Assembly (NCBI RefSeq): GCF_023517795.1
Contig: NZ_CP082928.1
Span: 5,270,001-5,334,000 of the forward strand
Length of the DNA: 64,000 nucleotides
Direction of reading: 5' to 3'
Source of the DNA: Pseudomonas fulva
GTDB taxonomy: Bacteria > Pseudomonadota > Gammaproteobacteria > Pseudomonadales > Pseudomonadaceae
Shown here: positions 9,650 through 20,797 of the stretch, piece by piece
Layout: every line of letters starts with the position of its first letter
Numbering within the stretch: position 1 is the stretch's first letter
The notes under the pieces: generated by a model
The model's database searches: none
The model's input: the letters and a program-made list of their open reading frames with translations, nothing else
What the model was told of the DNA's origin: nothing
Made by a program: the position numbers and the translations under genes

Positions 9650-9730
9650 ACGCAGGAGCGGCTTCAGCCGCGAGCCCTTCACTGGCTGTCGCCGCTAAAG
9701 CGGATCGCCGGGGCGACCGCCCCGCAGTGA
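9650..9730. repeat. REP-like palindromic element
   Basis: Contains GGAGCGGCTTCAGCCGC (palindrome GCGGCTTCAGCCGC at 9658-9671), then CCGCTAAAGCGG and GGGGCGACCGCCCC-type pairs. The core GGAGCGGCTnnAGCCGC is the same as in the element at 45039-45106, so this is a member of a dispersed intergenic repeat family. Apart from it I see nothing in the 280-base gap 9604-9883. Confidence 0.6.
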
Positions 9731-9883
9731 CACCACTCGCCTGAGACTGAGCGCTAACTGTACCGGATACAGCTGTGCTGGCCGCCCTGCTGTAGCGGGA
9801 AAGCGGTCGTAGGGTGTATCTGACAGGCCGCCATGGCCCTCGGTTAGGGTTGCGCATCGCCACCTACTGCCGAGAACCGCCCC

Positions 9884-11395
9884 ATGCGCACTGCCGAACA
9901 TGCCCTGCTGACCGACGCCGACCGTCGCGCCATCGCCTATAACGACTCGCTCGAGCAACGCCGGGTCTATCCAAGTGAAAGTGCCATCGCCGCCCTGGAT
10001 GCCTTCGACCGGCCCCTGCCAAGCACCGGGCAAGAGGCCGGGCAGGTATTGCACACACTCGATGAGCTCGGCTCGCCCGCCACCGTCACCAGCAACGGCC
10101 CGCGCTATTTCGGTTTCGTGATCGGCGCCACGCTGCCTGCCGCTGCAGCCGCCGAGCGCATGGTGCTGGCCTGGGATCAGTGTGCGTCATCCTTCGACGG
10201 CTCGCCCATCGCCGACAAGCTGGAAAAGGTCGCCGCCCGCTGGGTCTGCGAAGCACTGGCCTTGCCAGGTGAAAGCGCCGTGGGCTTCGGCACCAGCGCC
10301 ACGGCGTGCACCCTCGCCTGCCTGTCGGCAGCACGCCGCACACTGCTCGCCAGGCAAGGCTGGGATTTCGATCAGGACGGTCTGATCGGCGCACCGGAGA
10401 TTCGCGTGGTGATCGCCGAAACCGCCCATATCACCGTGAAGAAGGCGCTGCGCGTGCTGGGTTTCGGCATGCGCCGGCTGCTTCTTGCTCCGGTGGATCA
10501 GCACGGCCGCATCGATCCGGCCCGGCTCCCCGAACTGGACGAACGGACTGTGCTGATCCTGCAGGCTGGCGAGGTCAACACCGGCGAATTCGACCGCTTC
10601 GCCGAACTGGTACCCAGGGCCAGGGCCGCTGGCGCCTGGGTGCATGTCGACGGGGCTTTCGGCCTGTGGGCACGGGCTTCGTCATCGGCCGGGCTGGCCG
10701 AGGGTGTGGAGCTGGCGGACAGCTGGACCACCGATGGCCACAAGTGGCTGAACACCCCCTACGACAGCGCCATGGCCATCTGCCGGGACGGCGATGCCCT
10801 GGCTGCGGCAATGAACAGTGATGCCGCCTACGCCATAGCCTCGAAGGACTCGCAGAAGAACCTGACCCTGGAGTTCTCGCGGCGCGCACGGGGCGTGGCG
10901 ATCTGGGCGGCACTGGCGAATCTGGGGCGCGATGGCCTGCGCGCCATGATCGACCGGCATATCCGCCAGGCCGGGCAGCTGGCCGACGCACTGCGCAACG
11001 GCGGATATCAGGTGCTCAACCGCGTGCGCCTCAATCAGGTATTGGTACGCGCCGATTCGGACGAGCAGACCATGGCCATTCTCAAGGCCGCCCAGGACTC
11101 GGGCGACGTCTGGTTCGGCTCGACCGTCTGGCAGGGCCGACCGGCCTTCCGCCTGAGCGTCAGCTCCTGGCGCACCACGGATGCCGATATCGACGTCCTG
11201 ATCGCCCAGCTCCTGCGCCTGAAAACCCCTGAGCTTAGCGCCCCGCTTCCAACACCTGCTGCAGCAGCTTGTAGGACGCTTCGACGCGAGCCTCGAGGGG
11301 CACGTTGCGGTTGGCCAGCATCACCACGCCGATGCGCTCATCGGGCACGAAGGCTGCGTAGCCGCCAAAGCCATTGGTCGAGCCGGTCTTGCTGA
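9884..11395 (+). CDS. PLP-dependent group II decarboxylase family protein, C-terminus overrunning ampC
   Basis: A pyridoxal-phosphate enzyme of the group II amino-acid decarboxylase family (aromatic-L-amino-acid/glutamate decarboxylase fold). Visible motifs are GFGTSATACTLAC (phosphate binding), HVDGAFG (Asp contacting the pyridine ring) and TTDGHKWLNTPYD with the Schiff-base lysine. The substrate cannot be named. The frame gives 503 residues, but the family-like part ends near LIAQLLRLKTPEL, at about residue 451. The last roughly 50 residues are Arg/Ala/Ser-rich and lie antisense to the 3' end of ampC (overlap 11235-11395). This looks like loss of the native stop; TGA and TAG occur in other frames just after RLKTP. 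The ribosome site before the ATG at 9884 is weak. Confidence 0.8.
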   Translation: MRTAEHALLTDADRRAIAYNDSLEQRRVYPSESAIAALDAFDRPLPSTGQEAGQVLHTLDELGSPATVTSNGPRYFGFVIGATLPAAAAAERMVLAWDQCASSFDGSPIADKLEKVAARWVCEALALPGESAVGFGTSATACTLACLSAARRTLLARQGWDFDQDGLIGAPEIRVVIAETAHITVKKALRVLGFGMRRLLLAPVDQHGRIDPARLPELDERTVLILQAGEVNTGEFDRFAELVPRARAAGAWVHVDGAFGLWARASSSAGLAEGVELADSWTTDGHKWLNTPYDSAMAICRDGDALAAAMNSDAAYAIASKDSQKNLTLEFSRRARGVAIWAALANLGRDGLRAMIDRHIRQAGQLADALRNGGYQVLNRVRLNQVLVRADSDEQTMAILKAAQDSGDVWFGSTVWQGRPAFRLSVSSWRTTDADIDVLIAQLLRLKTPELSAPLPTPAAAACRTLRREPRGARCGWPASPRRCAHRARRLRSRQSHWSSRSC

Positions 11396-12398
11396 ACAGC
11401 ACGCCCTGCTCACCGGCTTCCCGCTTGCCCAAGCGAGAAGCCGGCTGCGCTTGCAGGGCCATGGACGGCGCGTTGCCGGCCAGCAGTTGCTCCCGGGAAA
11501 CCGGCCAGGGGTAACGCTCCCAGATCATCGCCTGGGTGAACGGCGCGGTTTGCGTCACCCCTTGGTGGGTAGTCGCGATAGCGGCGGCGAGTGGTTCGGG
11601 CACCGCCGTTGAGCCCAGGTTGATATCGACGAAACGCAGCATGTCGTCGATGTTCGACTTCAAGCCGTAGGCCTCCGCATCCAGCATGCCGGGGCTCACC
11701 CGGATGGCCTTGTCGTCCTGTCGCCCATAGCCGTAGGCGTAGCGCTGCATCTGCGTGGCGGGCACCTGGACATAGGTACTGCCCAGCGCCAGCGGCGCCA
11801 ATACCTGTTCCTGCAACGCCTGGGCATAGGGCTGCCCGAACGCGCTGGCGGCGATACGCCCCAAGATGCCAATGCTGACATTGGAGTAGGCGCGCTCATG
11901 GCCCACGCCGGCCGCCGGCTGCCATTGGCGCAGCCAGGTCATCAGGGCGCTGTCGCTCTTGATGTCATCCGGTACCTGCAACGGCAGGCCATTGCTTTGA
12001 TGGGTAGCCAGGTCCATCAGGCTCAACGCGCCGACCGGCGTGGCCTTCAACACTGGAAGGCGTTCGCCGACCTGATCATCCAGCGACAGCAAGCCACGCT
12101 CCTGGGCCAATGCGGCCAGGGTGACGTTGAAGGTCTTGCTCAGCGAGCCCAGCTCGAACAGCGTCTGCCGGGATACCGCGATGTTGGCCTCGCGATTCGC
12201 CAGGCCCCTGGTGTACAGGTAATGCTTGCCCTGCCAGGTGACACCGACCGCCAGGCCCGGCACGTCGTATTCGCTCATCAGCGGCGCGAACAGCTTGTCG
12301 GCCTCGGCCTGGAATTGCTGCTCGGTCATGGCAGCGGCCGGCAGCGTCACGGCAAGGCTTGCCGTGAACAGGCCCATGGCGATAGTGCGGTGAGTCAT
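11235..12398 (-). CDS. ampC: Class C beta-lactamase
   Basis: A 387-residue periplasmic serine beta-lactamase, with a signal peptide over about the first 23 residues (TLPAAA before MTEQQF). All three catalytic motifs are present: SLSK in ELGSLSKTF (nucleophile Ser), YSN in RAYSNVS, and KTG in LFSKTGSTNGFGGY. The family hydrolyses penicillins and cephalosporins. I start at the ATG at 12398, where the signal peptide begins; the frame is open further upstream to 12518 but without a credible start. No LysR-type ampR lies next to it: the divergent neighbour is alaC. Inducible expression through a local AmpR is therefore not supported. Its 3' end is overrun by the convergent PLP enzyme. Confidence 0.95.
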   Translation of the reverse strand: MTHRTIAMGLFTASLAVTLPAAAMTEQQFQAEADKLFAPLMSEYDVPGLAVGVTWQGKHYLYTRGLANREANIAVSRQTLFELGSLSKTFNVTLAALAQERGLLSLDDQVGERLPVLKATPVGALSLMDLATHQSNGLPLQVPDDIKSDSALMTWLRQWQPAAGVGHERAYSNVSIGILGRIAASAFGQPYAQALQEQVLAPLALGSTYVQVPATQMQRYAYGYGRQDDKAIRVSPGMLDAEAYGLKSNIDDMLRFVDINLGSTAVPEPLAAAIATTHQGVTQTAPFTQAMIWERYPWPVSREQLLAGNAPSMALQAQPASRLGKREAGEQGVLFSKTGSTNGFGGYAAFVPDERIGVVMLANRNVPLEARVEASYKLLQQVLEAGR

Positions 12399-12643
12399 CG
12401 AATAAGCTCTCTGTCTTGTTGTAATGCGACACCGGTCTGCCCGGTGCCTGCATGGTGCGTGGGTGTTCGAGTCACCGCCAAGGATATCGTTTCGTGGCAC
12501 CCAGCAGGCAATCCACAAAAACGCTTGCCTTGCCTATAGAGCCTCTCGACAAAGCCCGTGGCGGGCCTTATTGTCCGCCCAGGCCACCGCAGTGGCCTAC
12601 GTCGCTCGGACGGTTCCGGGCGCTTACGTTCTTCGAGGAAAGC

Positions 12644-13888
12644 ATGTCTGAACAGGCTTCGCGCCGCTTTGCGCGCATCGATCGTCTCCCCCCTTACGTT
12701 TTCAACATCACCGCTGAACTGAAGATGGCCGCCCGCCGCCGTGGCGAGGACATCATCGACCTGAGCATGGGCAACCCCGATGGCGCCACCCCGCCGCATA
12801 TCGTGGAAAAGCTGGTGCAGGTCGCCCAGCGTGAAGACACCCATGGCTACTCCACCTCCCGCGGCATTCCGCGCCTGCGCCGGGCCATCTCGCACTGGTA
12901 CAGGGATCGCTACGAGGTCGACATCGACCCGGAAAGCGAAGCCATCGTCACCATCGGCTCCAAGGAAGGCCTGGCGCACCTGATGCTGGCCACCCTGGAT
13001 CATGGCGATACCGTGCTGGTGCCCAACCCCAGCTACCCGATCCATATCTACGGTGCAGTGATCGCCGGCGCCCAGGTGCGCTCGGTGCCGCTGGTGCCAG
13101 GCGTGGATTTCTTCATCGAGCTGGAACGGGCGATCCGCGAGAGCATTCCCAAGCCGAAGATGATGATTCTCGGCTTTCCCTCCAACCCCACCGCGCAGTG
13201 CGTGGAGCTGGACTTCTTCGAGCGCGTGGTGGCCCTGGCCAAGCAGTACAACGTGCTGGTGATCCACGACCTGGCCTACGCCGATATCGTCTACGACGGC
13301 TGGAAGGCTCCGTCGATCATGCAGGTGCCGGGCGCCAAGGACATCGCCGTGGAGTTCTTCACCCTGTCCAAGAGCTACAACATGGCCGGCTGGCGGATCG
13401 GCTTCATGGTCGGCAACCCGGAGCTGGTCGGCGCCCTGGCGCGGATCAAGAGTTACCACGACTACGGCACCTTCACCCCGCTGCAGGTCGCGGCCATCGC
13501 TGCCCTGGAAGGCGACCAGCAATGCGTGCGCGACATCGCCGAGCAGTATCGCCAGCGCCGCAACGTGTTGGTCAAGGGCCTGCACGAGCTGGGCTGGATG
13601 GTCGAGAACCCCAAGGCCTCGATGTATGTGTGGGCGAAGATTCCCGAGGCCTACGCCCACCTCGGCTCCCTGGAGTTCGCCAAGAAGCTGCTGGCCGAAG
13701 CCAAGGTCTGCGTATCGCCGGGCATCGGCTTCGGTGACTATGGCGACGATCACGTGCGCTTCGCCCTGATCGAGAACCAGGACCGCATCCGCCAGGCGGT
13801 GCGCGGCATCAAGTCGATGTTCCGTGCCGACGGGCTGATCGAGACGCCTGCCGCGAAAACGCCGCGCAAGGCCAGCGAAGCAGGCTGA
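12644..13888 (+). CDS. alaC: Alanine transaminase AlaC-type (class I/II aminotransferase)
   Basis: A 414-residue PLP aminotransferase close in length to E. coli AlaC (YfdZ). It forms alanine from pyruvate and glutamate in E. coli. Family blocks include [35 protein letters not shown] and the lysine motif [15 protein letters not shown] (Lys243). The frame is open from 12452, but the ATG at 12644 has GAGGAA just upstream and gives the usual MSEQ...[13 protein letters not shown] start. Transcribed away from ampC. A TGGCAC-N8-GC element at 12495-12510 has the spacing of a sigma-54 promoter but a poor -12 box. Confidence 0.88.
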   Translation: MSEQASRRFARIDRLPPYVFNITAELKMAARRRGEDIIDLSMGNPDGATPPHIVEKLVQVAQREDTHGYSTSRGIPRLRRAISHWYRDRYEVDIDPESEAIVTIGSKEGLAHLMLATLDHGDTVLVPNPSYPIHIYGAVIAGAQVRSVPLVPGVDFFIELERAIRESIPKPKMMILGFPSNPTAQCVELDFFERVVALAKQYNVLVIHDLAYADIVYDGWKAPSIMQVPGAKDIAVEFFTLSKSYNMAGWRIGFMVGNPELVGALARIKSYHDYGTFTPLQVAAIAALEGDQQCVRDIAEQYRQRRNVLVKGLHELGWMVENPKASMYVWAKIPEAYAHLGSLEFAKKLLAEAKVCVSPGIGFGDYGDDHVRFALIENQDRIRQAVRGIKSMFRADGLIETPAAKTPRKASEAG

Positions 13889-13960
13889 CCGCCACGGCGC
13901 GGCACCGCAAGGGTGCCGCGCCGCGTTATGATCGCCGCTCCCCCCGCAGACGAGCGCGCC

Positions 13961-15361
13961 ATGCAGGACCTCGGCAACTACCCCCACATTCGCCAGTCGG
14001 CCATCCGTTCGCTGTTCGAGATTTTCGAGCAATCCAGCGAAGGCACCATCATCGTCGACCGCGACGCCCATATCGTCTGGATGAACGAGCGCTACGCCCA
14101 GCGCTTCGGGCTGCACAGCGCCAGCGAAGCGATTGGCAGACCCTGCGAAAGCGTGATTCCCGGCAGCCTGTTGCGCGATGTGGTGAACAGCGGCCGGCCG
14201 ATCCTCTTGGACATGATGGACACGCCCCGCGAGCCGCTGGTGGTGATGCGCCTGCCCATCCATGACGACGCCGGCCAGGTGATCGGCGCCATCGGCTTCG
14301 CCCTGTTCGACGAACTGCAATCGCTGTCACCGCTGCTGGCCCGCTACCAGCGCATGCAGCAGGAGCTGGCGTCGACCCGCTCGCAGCTCAAGTCGCGCCA
14401 GGCCAAATACAGCTTCGCTCAGTTCATCGGCACCAGCCCCCGCAGCCTGGAGGTCAAGCGCCTGGCGCGGCGCAGCGCGACCAGCGACTCGGCGGTATTG
14501 CTGCTGGGCGAGACCGGTACCGGCAAGGAGCTGTTGGCCCACGCCATTCACAATGCCTCGCCACGGGCCAGCAAGCCCTTCGTCAGCCTGAATACCGCGG
14601 CGATCCCCGAGACACTGCTGGAAGCCGAGTTCTTCGGCACCGCGCCTGGCGCCTTTACCGGCGCGGACCGCAAGGGCCGCGCCGGCAAGCTGCAGATCGC
14701 CCACGGCGGCACGCTGTTTCTCGACGAGATCGGCGACATGCCGTTACCGCTGCAGAGCAAGTTGCTGCGCGTGTTGCAGGAGAAGGAGTTCGAGCCGGTG
14801 GGCTCCAACGAAGTGCTGCGCAGCGATGTTCGGCTGATCGCCGCCACCTCCATCGACCTGGAAGCAGCAGTGCGCAAAGGTACCTTCCGCGCCGACCTGT
14901 ACTACCGGCTCAATGTGCTGACCCTCGCCGTACCGCCGTTGCGCGAGCGCCTGGAAGACCTGCCAGCGCTCTCCGAGGCGATCTTCGATGCGCTGCAGGG
15001 TCGCCACGAATTGCACCCGGACGCCATGGCGCTGCTCGCCCGCCACGCCTGGCCGGGTAACGTACGCGAGCTGCACAACGTGCTGGAGCGGGCCTGCCTG
15101 CTCAGCGACGACAGCGTGCTCGACGCCGCGTCGGTGGCTACCGCGATCGGCACGCTGCACCCCTTGCCCGAAACCCCGGGCATGGCTGTGCAAACCGGTG
15201 AAGTCGAAGACTTCCATCAGGCCCGCGCCAACTTCGAACGCGAGCTGATCCGCAAAGCGCTGGCTGCCACCGCGGGCGATGTGCCACAAGCCGCGCAGCG
15301 CCTGGGCTTGGGGCGTTCCACCCTGTACCGAAAGATGCTCGAACTGGGTCTTTCGTCCTGA
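13961..15361 (+). CDS. hbcR: Sigma-54-dependent activator of 3-hydroxybutyrate catabolism (HbcR-like)
   Basis: A 466-residue enhancer-binding protein. A PAS domain (about 12-120) starts [21 protein letters not shown]. The AAA+ domain has Walker A GETGTGKE, the sigma-54 contact loop GAFTGA, and Walker B LFLDEIGD. The C-terminal Fis-type helix-turn-helix ends [17 protein letters not shown]. aeruginosa HbcR (PA2005) has this layout and activates its hydroxybutyrate genes through RpoN. The directly following GntP permease, bdhA and acetoacetyl-CoA synthetase support the same job here. The ATG at 13961 is preferred; the frame is open to 13913 and an ATG at 13928 lacks a ribosome site. The stop codon lies inside the first of three palindromes likely bound by this protein. 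Confidence 0.85.
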   Translation: MQDLGNYPHIRQSAIRSLFEIFEQSSEGTIIVDRDAHIVWMNERYAQRFGLHSASEAIGRPCESVIPGSLLRDVVNSGRPILLDMMDTPREPLVVMRLPIHDDAGQVIGAIGFALFDELQSLSPLLARYQRMQQELASTRSQLKSRQAKYSFAQFIGTSPRSLEVKRLARRSATSDSAVLLLGETGTGKELLAHAIHNASPRASKPFVSLNTAAIPETLLEAEFFGTAPGAFTGADRKGRAGKLQIAHGGTLFLDEIGDMPLPLQSKLLRVLQEKEFEPVGSNEVLRSDVRLIAATSIDLEAAVRKGTFRADLYYRLNVLTLAVPPLRERLEDLPALSEAIFDALQGRHELHPDAMALLARHAWPGNVRELHNVLERACLLSDDSVLDAASVATAIGTLHPLPETPGMAVQTGEVEDFHQARANFERELIRKALAATAGDVPQAAQRLGLGRSTLYRKMLELGLSS

Positions 15362-15445
15362 CTTCGGGACTCGTCCCATTTCCGGGACTAGCCTAAATAC
15401 CCGGCTGATCTGGTCAACCTAGCGTTTTCGTCCCGAAGTTGGGAC
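15355..15445 (+). promoter_or_regulatory. Three palindromic upstream activating sites of the hbc operon
   Basis: Three 16-bp copies of GTCCy-N6-GGGAC: GTCCTGACTTCGGGAC (15355-15370), GTCCCATTTCCGGGAC (15373-15388) and GTCCCGAAGTTGGGAC (15430-15445). They lie roughly 90-180 bases before the predicted start site, the usual place for enhancer-binding proteins. The first overlaps the hbcR stop codon. HbcR is the likely ligand by position; this is inference. Confidence 0.75.
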
Positions 15446-15507
15446 AAGCGAAACAGTGCATTGCCACGAGATAAATAAAACCCTTTAAATTCATAAACTT
15501 AAAAACC

Positions 15508-15523
15508 TGGCATAGAACTCGCT
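15508..15523 (+). promoter_or_regulatory. Sigma-54 (RpoN) promoter of the hydroxybutyrate operon
   Basis: TGGCATAGAACTCGCT has GG and GC separated by exactly ten bases and matches the -24/-12 consensus TGGCAC-N5-TTGC well. It lies 128 bases before the permease ATG and downstream of three palindromes, next to a gene for a sigma-54 activator. Confidence 0.82.
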
Positions 15524-15650
15524 ATAACCAGGCTGCGGGCCCACCCGCCGCCGACAACAAAAACAAAAGCGCCCACAGCGCCTGTGCGAGTTACTCGAAT
15601 GGCTACGGCAGCCTGTCGATTCGCCGCGTTGCAGGGTCAGGAGATCGTCG

Positions 15651-17042
15651 ATGAGTGTCATCATCGCCCTCGCTGCACTCGCTCTGCTGATGCTGGCCGC
15701 CTACCGTGGCTACAGCGTCATCCTCTTCGCTCCCATCGCCGCCCTCGGCGCGGTACTGCTCACCGATCCCAGCGCCGTGGCGCCCGCGTTCACCGGCGTG
15801 TTCATGGAGAAGATGGTCGGCTTCATCAAGCTCTATTTTCCGGTATTTCTGCTCGGTGCCGTGTTCGGCAAGCTGATCGAGCTGTCCGGTTTCTCGCGCT
15901 CCATCGTCGCCGCGGCCATCCGCGTGTTCGGCACCGGCCAGGCGATGCTGGTAATCGTGCTGGTCTGCGCCCTGCTCACCTACGGCGGCGTATCGCTGTT
16001 CGTGGTGGTGTTCGCGGTCTACCCCTTCGCCGCCGAGATGTTCCGCCAGAGCAACATTCCCAAGCGGCTGATTCCGGCGACCATTGCCCTTGGCGCGTTC
16101 AGCTTCACCATGGACGCGCTGCCCGGCACGCCGCAGATCCAGAACATCATCCCCACCACCTTCTTCAACACCACCGCCTGGGCCGCGCCCTGGCTGGGGC
16201 TGATCGGCAGCCTGTTCGTGCTTGGCATGGGCATGCTCTACCTGCGCCGTCAGTTGAACAAGGCGCTGCGCGCCGGCGAAGGCTACGGCACCGAGCTGCG
16301 CAACGAACCGGAAACCCCGGACGACATCAAGCTGCCGAGCCCGTGGCTGGCCATCGCGCCGCTGATCCTGGTAGGCGTCGCCAACCTGCTGTTCACCCAC
16401 TGGATTCCCGAGTTCTACGGCAAGACCCATAGCCTGCAGCTGGCCGGCATGGCCGCACCGCTGCAGACAGACGTCAGCAAGCTGACCGCCATCTGGGCGG
16501 TGCAGGCAGCGCTGCTGCTGGGCATCCTGCTGGTGCTGGTCAGTGCCTTCGGGGTGATTCGCGAAAAACTCGCCGAGGGCACCAAGAGCGCCGTCGGTGG
16601 CTCGCTGCTGGCCGCGATGAACACCGCCTCAGAGTACGGCTTTGGCGCGGTGATCGCCTCGCTGCCAGGCTTTTTGATTCTCGCCGATGCACTCAAGGGC
16701 ATCCCCAACCCACTGGTCAACGAGGCGGTGACCGTGACCCTGCTGGCCGGCATCACCGGCTCGGCGTCGGGTGGCATGAGCATCGCCCTGGCGGCCATGT
16801 CCGATAGTTTCATCGCTGCCGCCAACGCCGCCAATATCCCGCTGGAAGTCATGCACCGCGTCGCCTCCATGGCCAGCGGCGGCATGGACACCCTGCCCCA
16901 CAACGGCGCGGTGATCACCCTGCTGGCGGTCACCGGGCTGACCCACCGCGAAGCCTACAAGGATATTTTCGGCATCACGATCATCAAGACACTCGCGGTC
17001 TTCTTTGTAATCGGCGTTTTCTACAGCACCGGCATCGTCTAA
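15651..17042 (+). CDS. GntP-family permease, probable 3-hydroxybutyrate transporter
   Basis: A 463-residue inner-membrane protein with about 12 hydrophobic segments, of the GntP/gluconate permease family (TGSASGGMSIALAAMS and SMASGGMDTLPHNGAVI are typical conserved stretches). Family members take up small hydroxy acids with protons. P. aeruginosa PA2004 has the same place next to bdhA and hbcR. Substrate is inferred from context: the next two genes degrade 3-hydroxybutyrate. The ATG at 15651 has AGGAG seven bases upstream. First gene of the RpoN-driven operon. Confidence 0.85.
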   Translation: MSVIIALAALALLMLAAYRGYSVILFAPIAALGAVLLTDPSAVAPAFTGVFMEKMVGFIKLYFPVFLLGAVFGKLIELSGFSRSIVAAAIRVFGTGQAMLVIVLVCALLTYGGVSLFVVVFAVYPFAAEMFRQSNIPKRLIPATIALGAFSFTMDALPGTPQIQNIIPTTFFNTTAWAAPWLGLIGSLFVLGMGMLYLRRQLNKALRAGEGYGTELRNEPETPDDIKLPSPWLAIAPLILVGVANLLFTHWIPEFYGKTHSLQLAGMAAPLQTDVSKLTAIWAVQAALLLGILLVLVSAFGVIREKLAEGTKSAVGGSLLAAMNTASEYGFGAVIASLPGFLILADALKGIPNPLVNEAVTVTLLAGITGSASGGMSIALAAMSDSFIAAANAANIPLEVMHRVASMASGGMDTLPHNGAVITLLAVTGLTHREAYKDIFGITIIKTLAVFFVIGVFYSTGIV

Positions 17043-17094
17043 TTTTTGTGAGATGCACGGCCTGCTGTAACCACCGCGCACCTGAGGAGTTTCT

Positions 17095-17865
17095 ATGAAT
17101 CTGAAAGGCAAGACCGCACTGGTCACCGGCTCCACCAGCGGCATCGGCCTGGGTATCGCCCAGGTGCTGGCCGAAGCCGGCGCCGATCTGCTGCTCAACG
17201 GTTTCGGCGACGCCGGGGCGGCCATCGACGCCGTTGCAGCCTTTGGCGGCAAGGTGCTCCACCACCCCGCGGACATGAGTGACCCGCAGCAGATCGAGGC
17301 GATGGTCGCCTACGCCGAGCGCGAGTTCGGCGCCATCGACATCTTGGTCAACAACGCCGGCATCCAGCACGTCTCGCCCGTGGAAACCTTCGCCCCGGAG
17401 CGCTGGGACGCGATCATCGCCATCAACCTGTCCTCGGCCTTCCACACCACCCGGCTGACGCTGCCTGGCATGCGCCAGCGCAACTGGGGGCGCATCATCA
17501 ATATCGCCTCGGCCCATGGCCTGGCGGCGTCGGCCGGCAAGAGCGCCTATGTGGCGGCCAAGCACGGGCTGATCGGCCTGAGCAAATCCGTGGCGCTGGA
17601 AACCGCCACCACCGGCATCACCTGCAACGCCATTTGCCCTGGCTGGGTGCTGACGCCCCTGGTGCAGGCGCAGATCGACGCGCGTGCCGCCGAAAGCGGT
17701 GACAGCGAAGGCGAACGGCGTAATCTGCTGGCAGAGAAACAGCCGTCGCTGGAGTTCGTCACGCCCAAACAGCTCGGTGAGCTGGCATTGTTCCTGTGCA
17801 GCGACGCCGCGGCTCAAGTGCGTGGCGCGGCCTGGAACATGGACGGCGGCTGGCTGGCCCAGTAA
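17095..17865 (+). CDS. bdhA: 3-hydroxybutyrate dehydrogenase
   Basis: A 256-residue short-chain dehydrogenase that oxidises (R)-3-hydroxybutyrate to acetoacetate with NAD+. The cofactor motif is TGSTSGIGLGIA at the N-terminus, followed by NNAGIQHV. The catalytic Ser-Tyr-Lys are in INIASAHGL and SAYVAAKHG. The C-terminal GGWLAQ end is typical of bacterial BdhA. Ribosome site GAGGAG sits five bases before the ATG. It lies between the permease and acetoacetyl-CoA synthetase, which supports this substrate over other SDR substrates. Confidence 0.94.
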   Translation: MNLKGKTALVTGSTSGIGLGIAQVLAEAGADLLLNGFGDAGAAIDAVAAFGGKVLHHPADMSDPQQIEAMVAYAEREFGAIDILVNNAGIQHVSPVETFAPERWDAIIAINLSSAFHTTRLTLPGMRQRNWGRIINIASAHGLAASAGKSAYVAAKHGLIGLSKSVALETATTGITCNAICPGWVLTPLVQAQIDARAAESGDSEGERRNLLAEKQPSLEFVTPKQLGELALFLCSDAAAQVRGAAWNMDGGWLAQ

Positions 17866-17924
17866 TAGAAATCGGCAGGGTCGAACGACGCTGCCAGCGA
17901 ATAAAAAAGTAGTGAGGTAACAGC

Positions 17925-19880
<1,956 letters not shown>

Positions 19881-19933
19881 CCAGGGTTGTGACCCGGCAC
19901 ACGGCCGGGTGCCTGCCCTGCGCATACCGGTAT

Positions 19934-19969
19934 GTGAACCACCTTCTGTCCATCGCGTGGGTGGTTCAC
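19934..19969. repeat. 10-bp perfect inverted repeat
   Basis: GTGAACCACC (19934-19943) and GGTGGTTCAC (19960-19969) flank a 16-base loop. No T run follows, so it is not a classic terminator. It lies 54 bases after the acetoacetyl-CoA synthetase stop and 47 bases before the next gene, and could be an operator or an RNA 3'-end stabiliser. Confidence 0.5.
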
Positions 19970-20016
19970 AGCTATCCGGCCCGGCAGCTCCTATACTCGC
20001 GACATACCGCCAAGGA

Positions 20017-20742
20017 ATGTTCGCGTTGCGCCTTATCGCCTGCCTGCTGTCACTGCTGCTGCCCTGCTACCTGGCTGCCGAGCCACGCCCGATCCAGCTG
20101 TACATGCCGGATGCCGCGCCATTGGCGCTGCACGGCGACGACGGCCATGGCATTACCGGTGACATCGCCATCATGGCGCTGCAACGGGCGGGCTATCGCG
20201 CCCTGGTCAAAAACGCCCCTTGGGCGCGTGCCCAGAAGCGCACCCAGGAAGCGCGCGACGTGATGATCGTGCCCCTCTCACGTACCCCGGGGCGCGAAGC
20301 GCACTTCACCTGGGTCGCCAATATCCAGCCGCTGTACCGCGCCTTCTTCACCCTCGACGATCCGGTTTCCAGCCTGGAGCAAGCTCGTCAGCGCTATCAC
20401 CTGGTGGCCGTCGGCCTGGGCACCGCACAGGAAGAGATCCTCCGGCGTGCCGGCTTCACCAATGACCAGCTCTACGCCCTGAAACTCGGCGACCAGCCGA
20501 TCCAGCTGGTCAGGCGCGGCCGCGTCGATGCCTGGTTCACCACCGACCTGGAAGGCCGTCACCTCTGGGACAGCGGGCCGGATCTGGCCATGAGTGCTCT
20601 ATTGGCACCGCTGGACATGTACATCGCCTGCTCACTGCAGTGCGACCCGCAGCTGGTCGAATCCGTCCACGACGCCCTCGAAGGCATGCGCCGCGATGGC
20701 AGCCTGCAGCGCATCACCGAGCGCTATTTACCAACCCGCTAG
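20017..20742 (+). CDS. Periplasmic solute-binding protein family 3
   Basis: About 241 residues of the SBP_bac_3/COG0834 fold, with a signal peptide (LRLIACLLSLLLPCYLAAEPRP). These proteins bind amino acids or similar small molecules in the periplasm. No permease or ATPase lies beside it, so it may feed a distant transporter or act as a sensor; members of this group in Pseudomonas are often such orphans. The start is uncertain. The ATG at 20017 directly abuts its only AAGGA and cannot use it well, whereas the in-frame TTG at 20026 has that AAGGA nine bases upstream and keeps the whole signal peptide. Confidence 0.8.
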   Translation: MFALRLIACLLSLLLPCYLAAEPRPIQLYMPDAAPLALHGDDGHGITGDIAIMALQRAGYRALVKNAPWARAQKRTQEARDVMIVPLSRTPGREAHFTWVANIQPLYRAFFTLDDPVSSLEQARQRYHLVAVGLGTAQEEILRRAGFTNDQLYALKLGDQPIQLVRRGRVDAWFTTDLEGRHLWDSGPDLAMSALLAPLDMYIACSLQCDPQLVESVHDALEGMRRDGSLQRITERYLPTR

Positions 20743-20797
20743 TTGCCGCACCCGACCTTTTCTGCTGGACTACGCCACCGCCCACAGGAGCACGCCA

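Noticed and set aside
12495..12510. Sigma-54-like site TGGCACCCAGCAGGCA before alaC
   Set aside because: GG/GC spacing is right, but the -12 part lacks TTGC and no activator gene or upstream palindromes are near. Kept only as a remark.
15584..16432. An alternative frame overlapping the GntP permease start
   Set aside because: Arg/His-rich product, no motif; the permease has a good ribosome site and family match.
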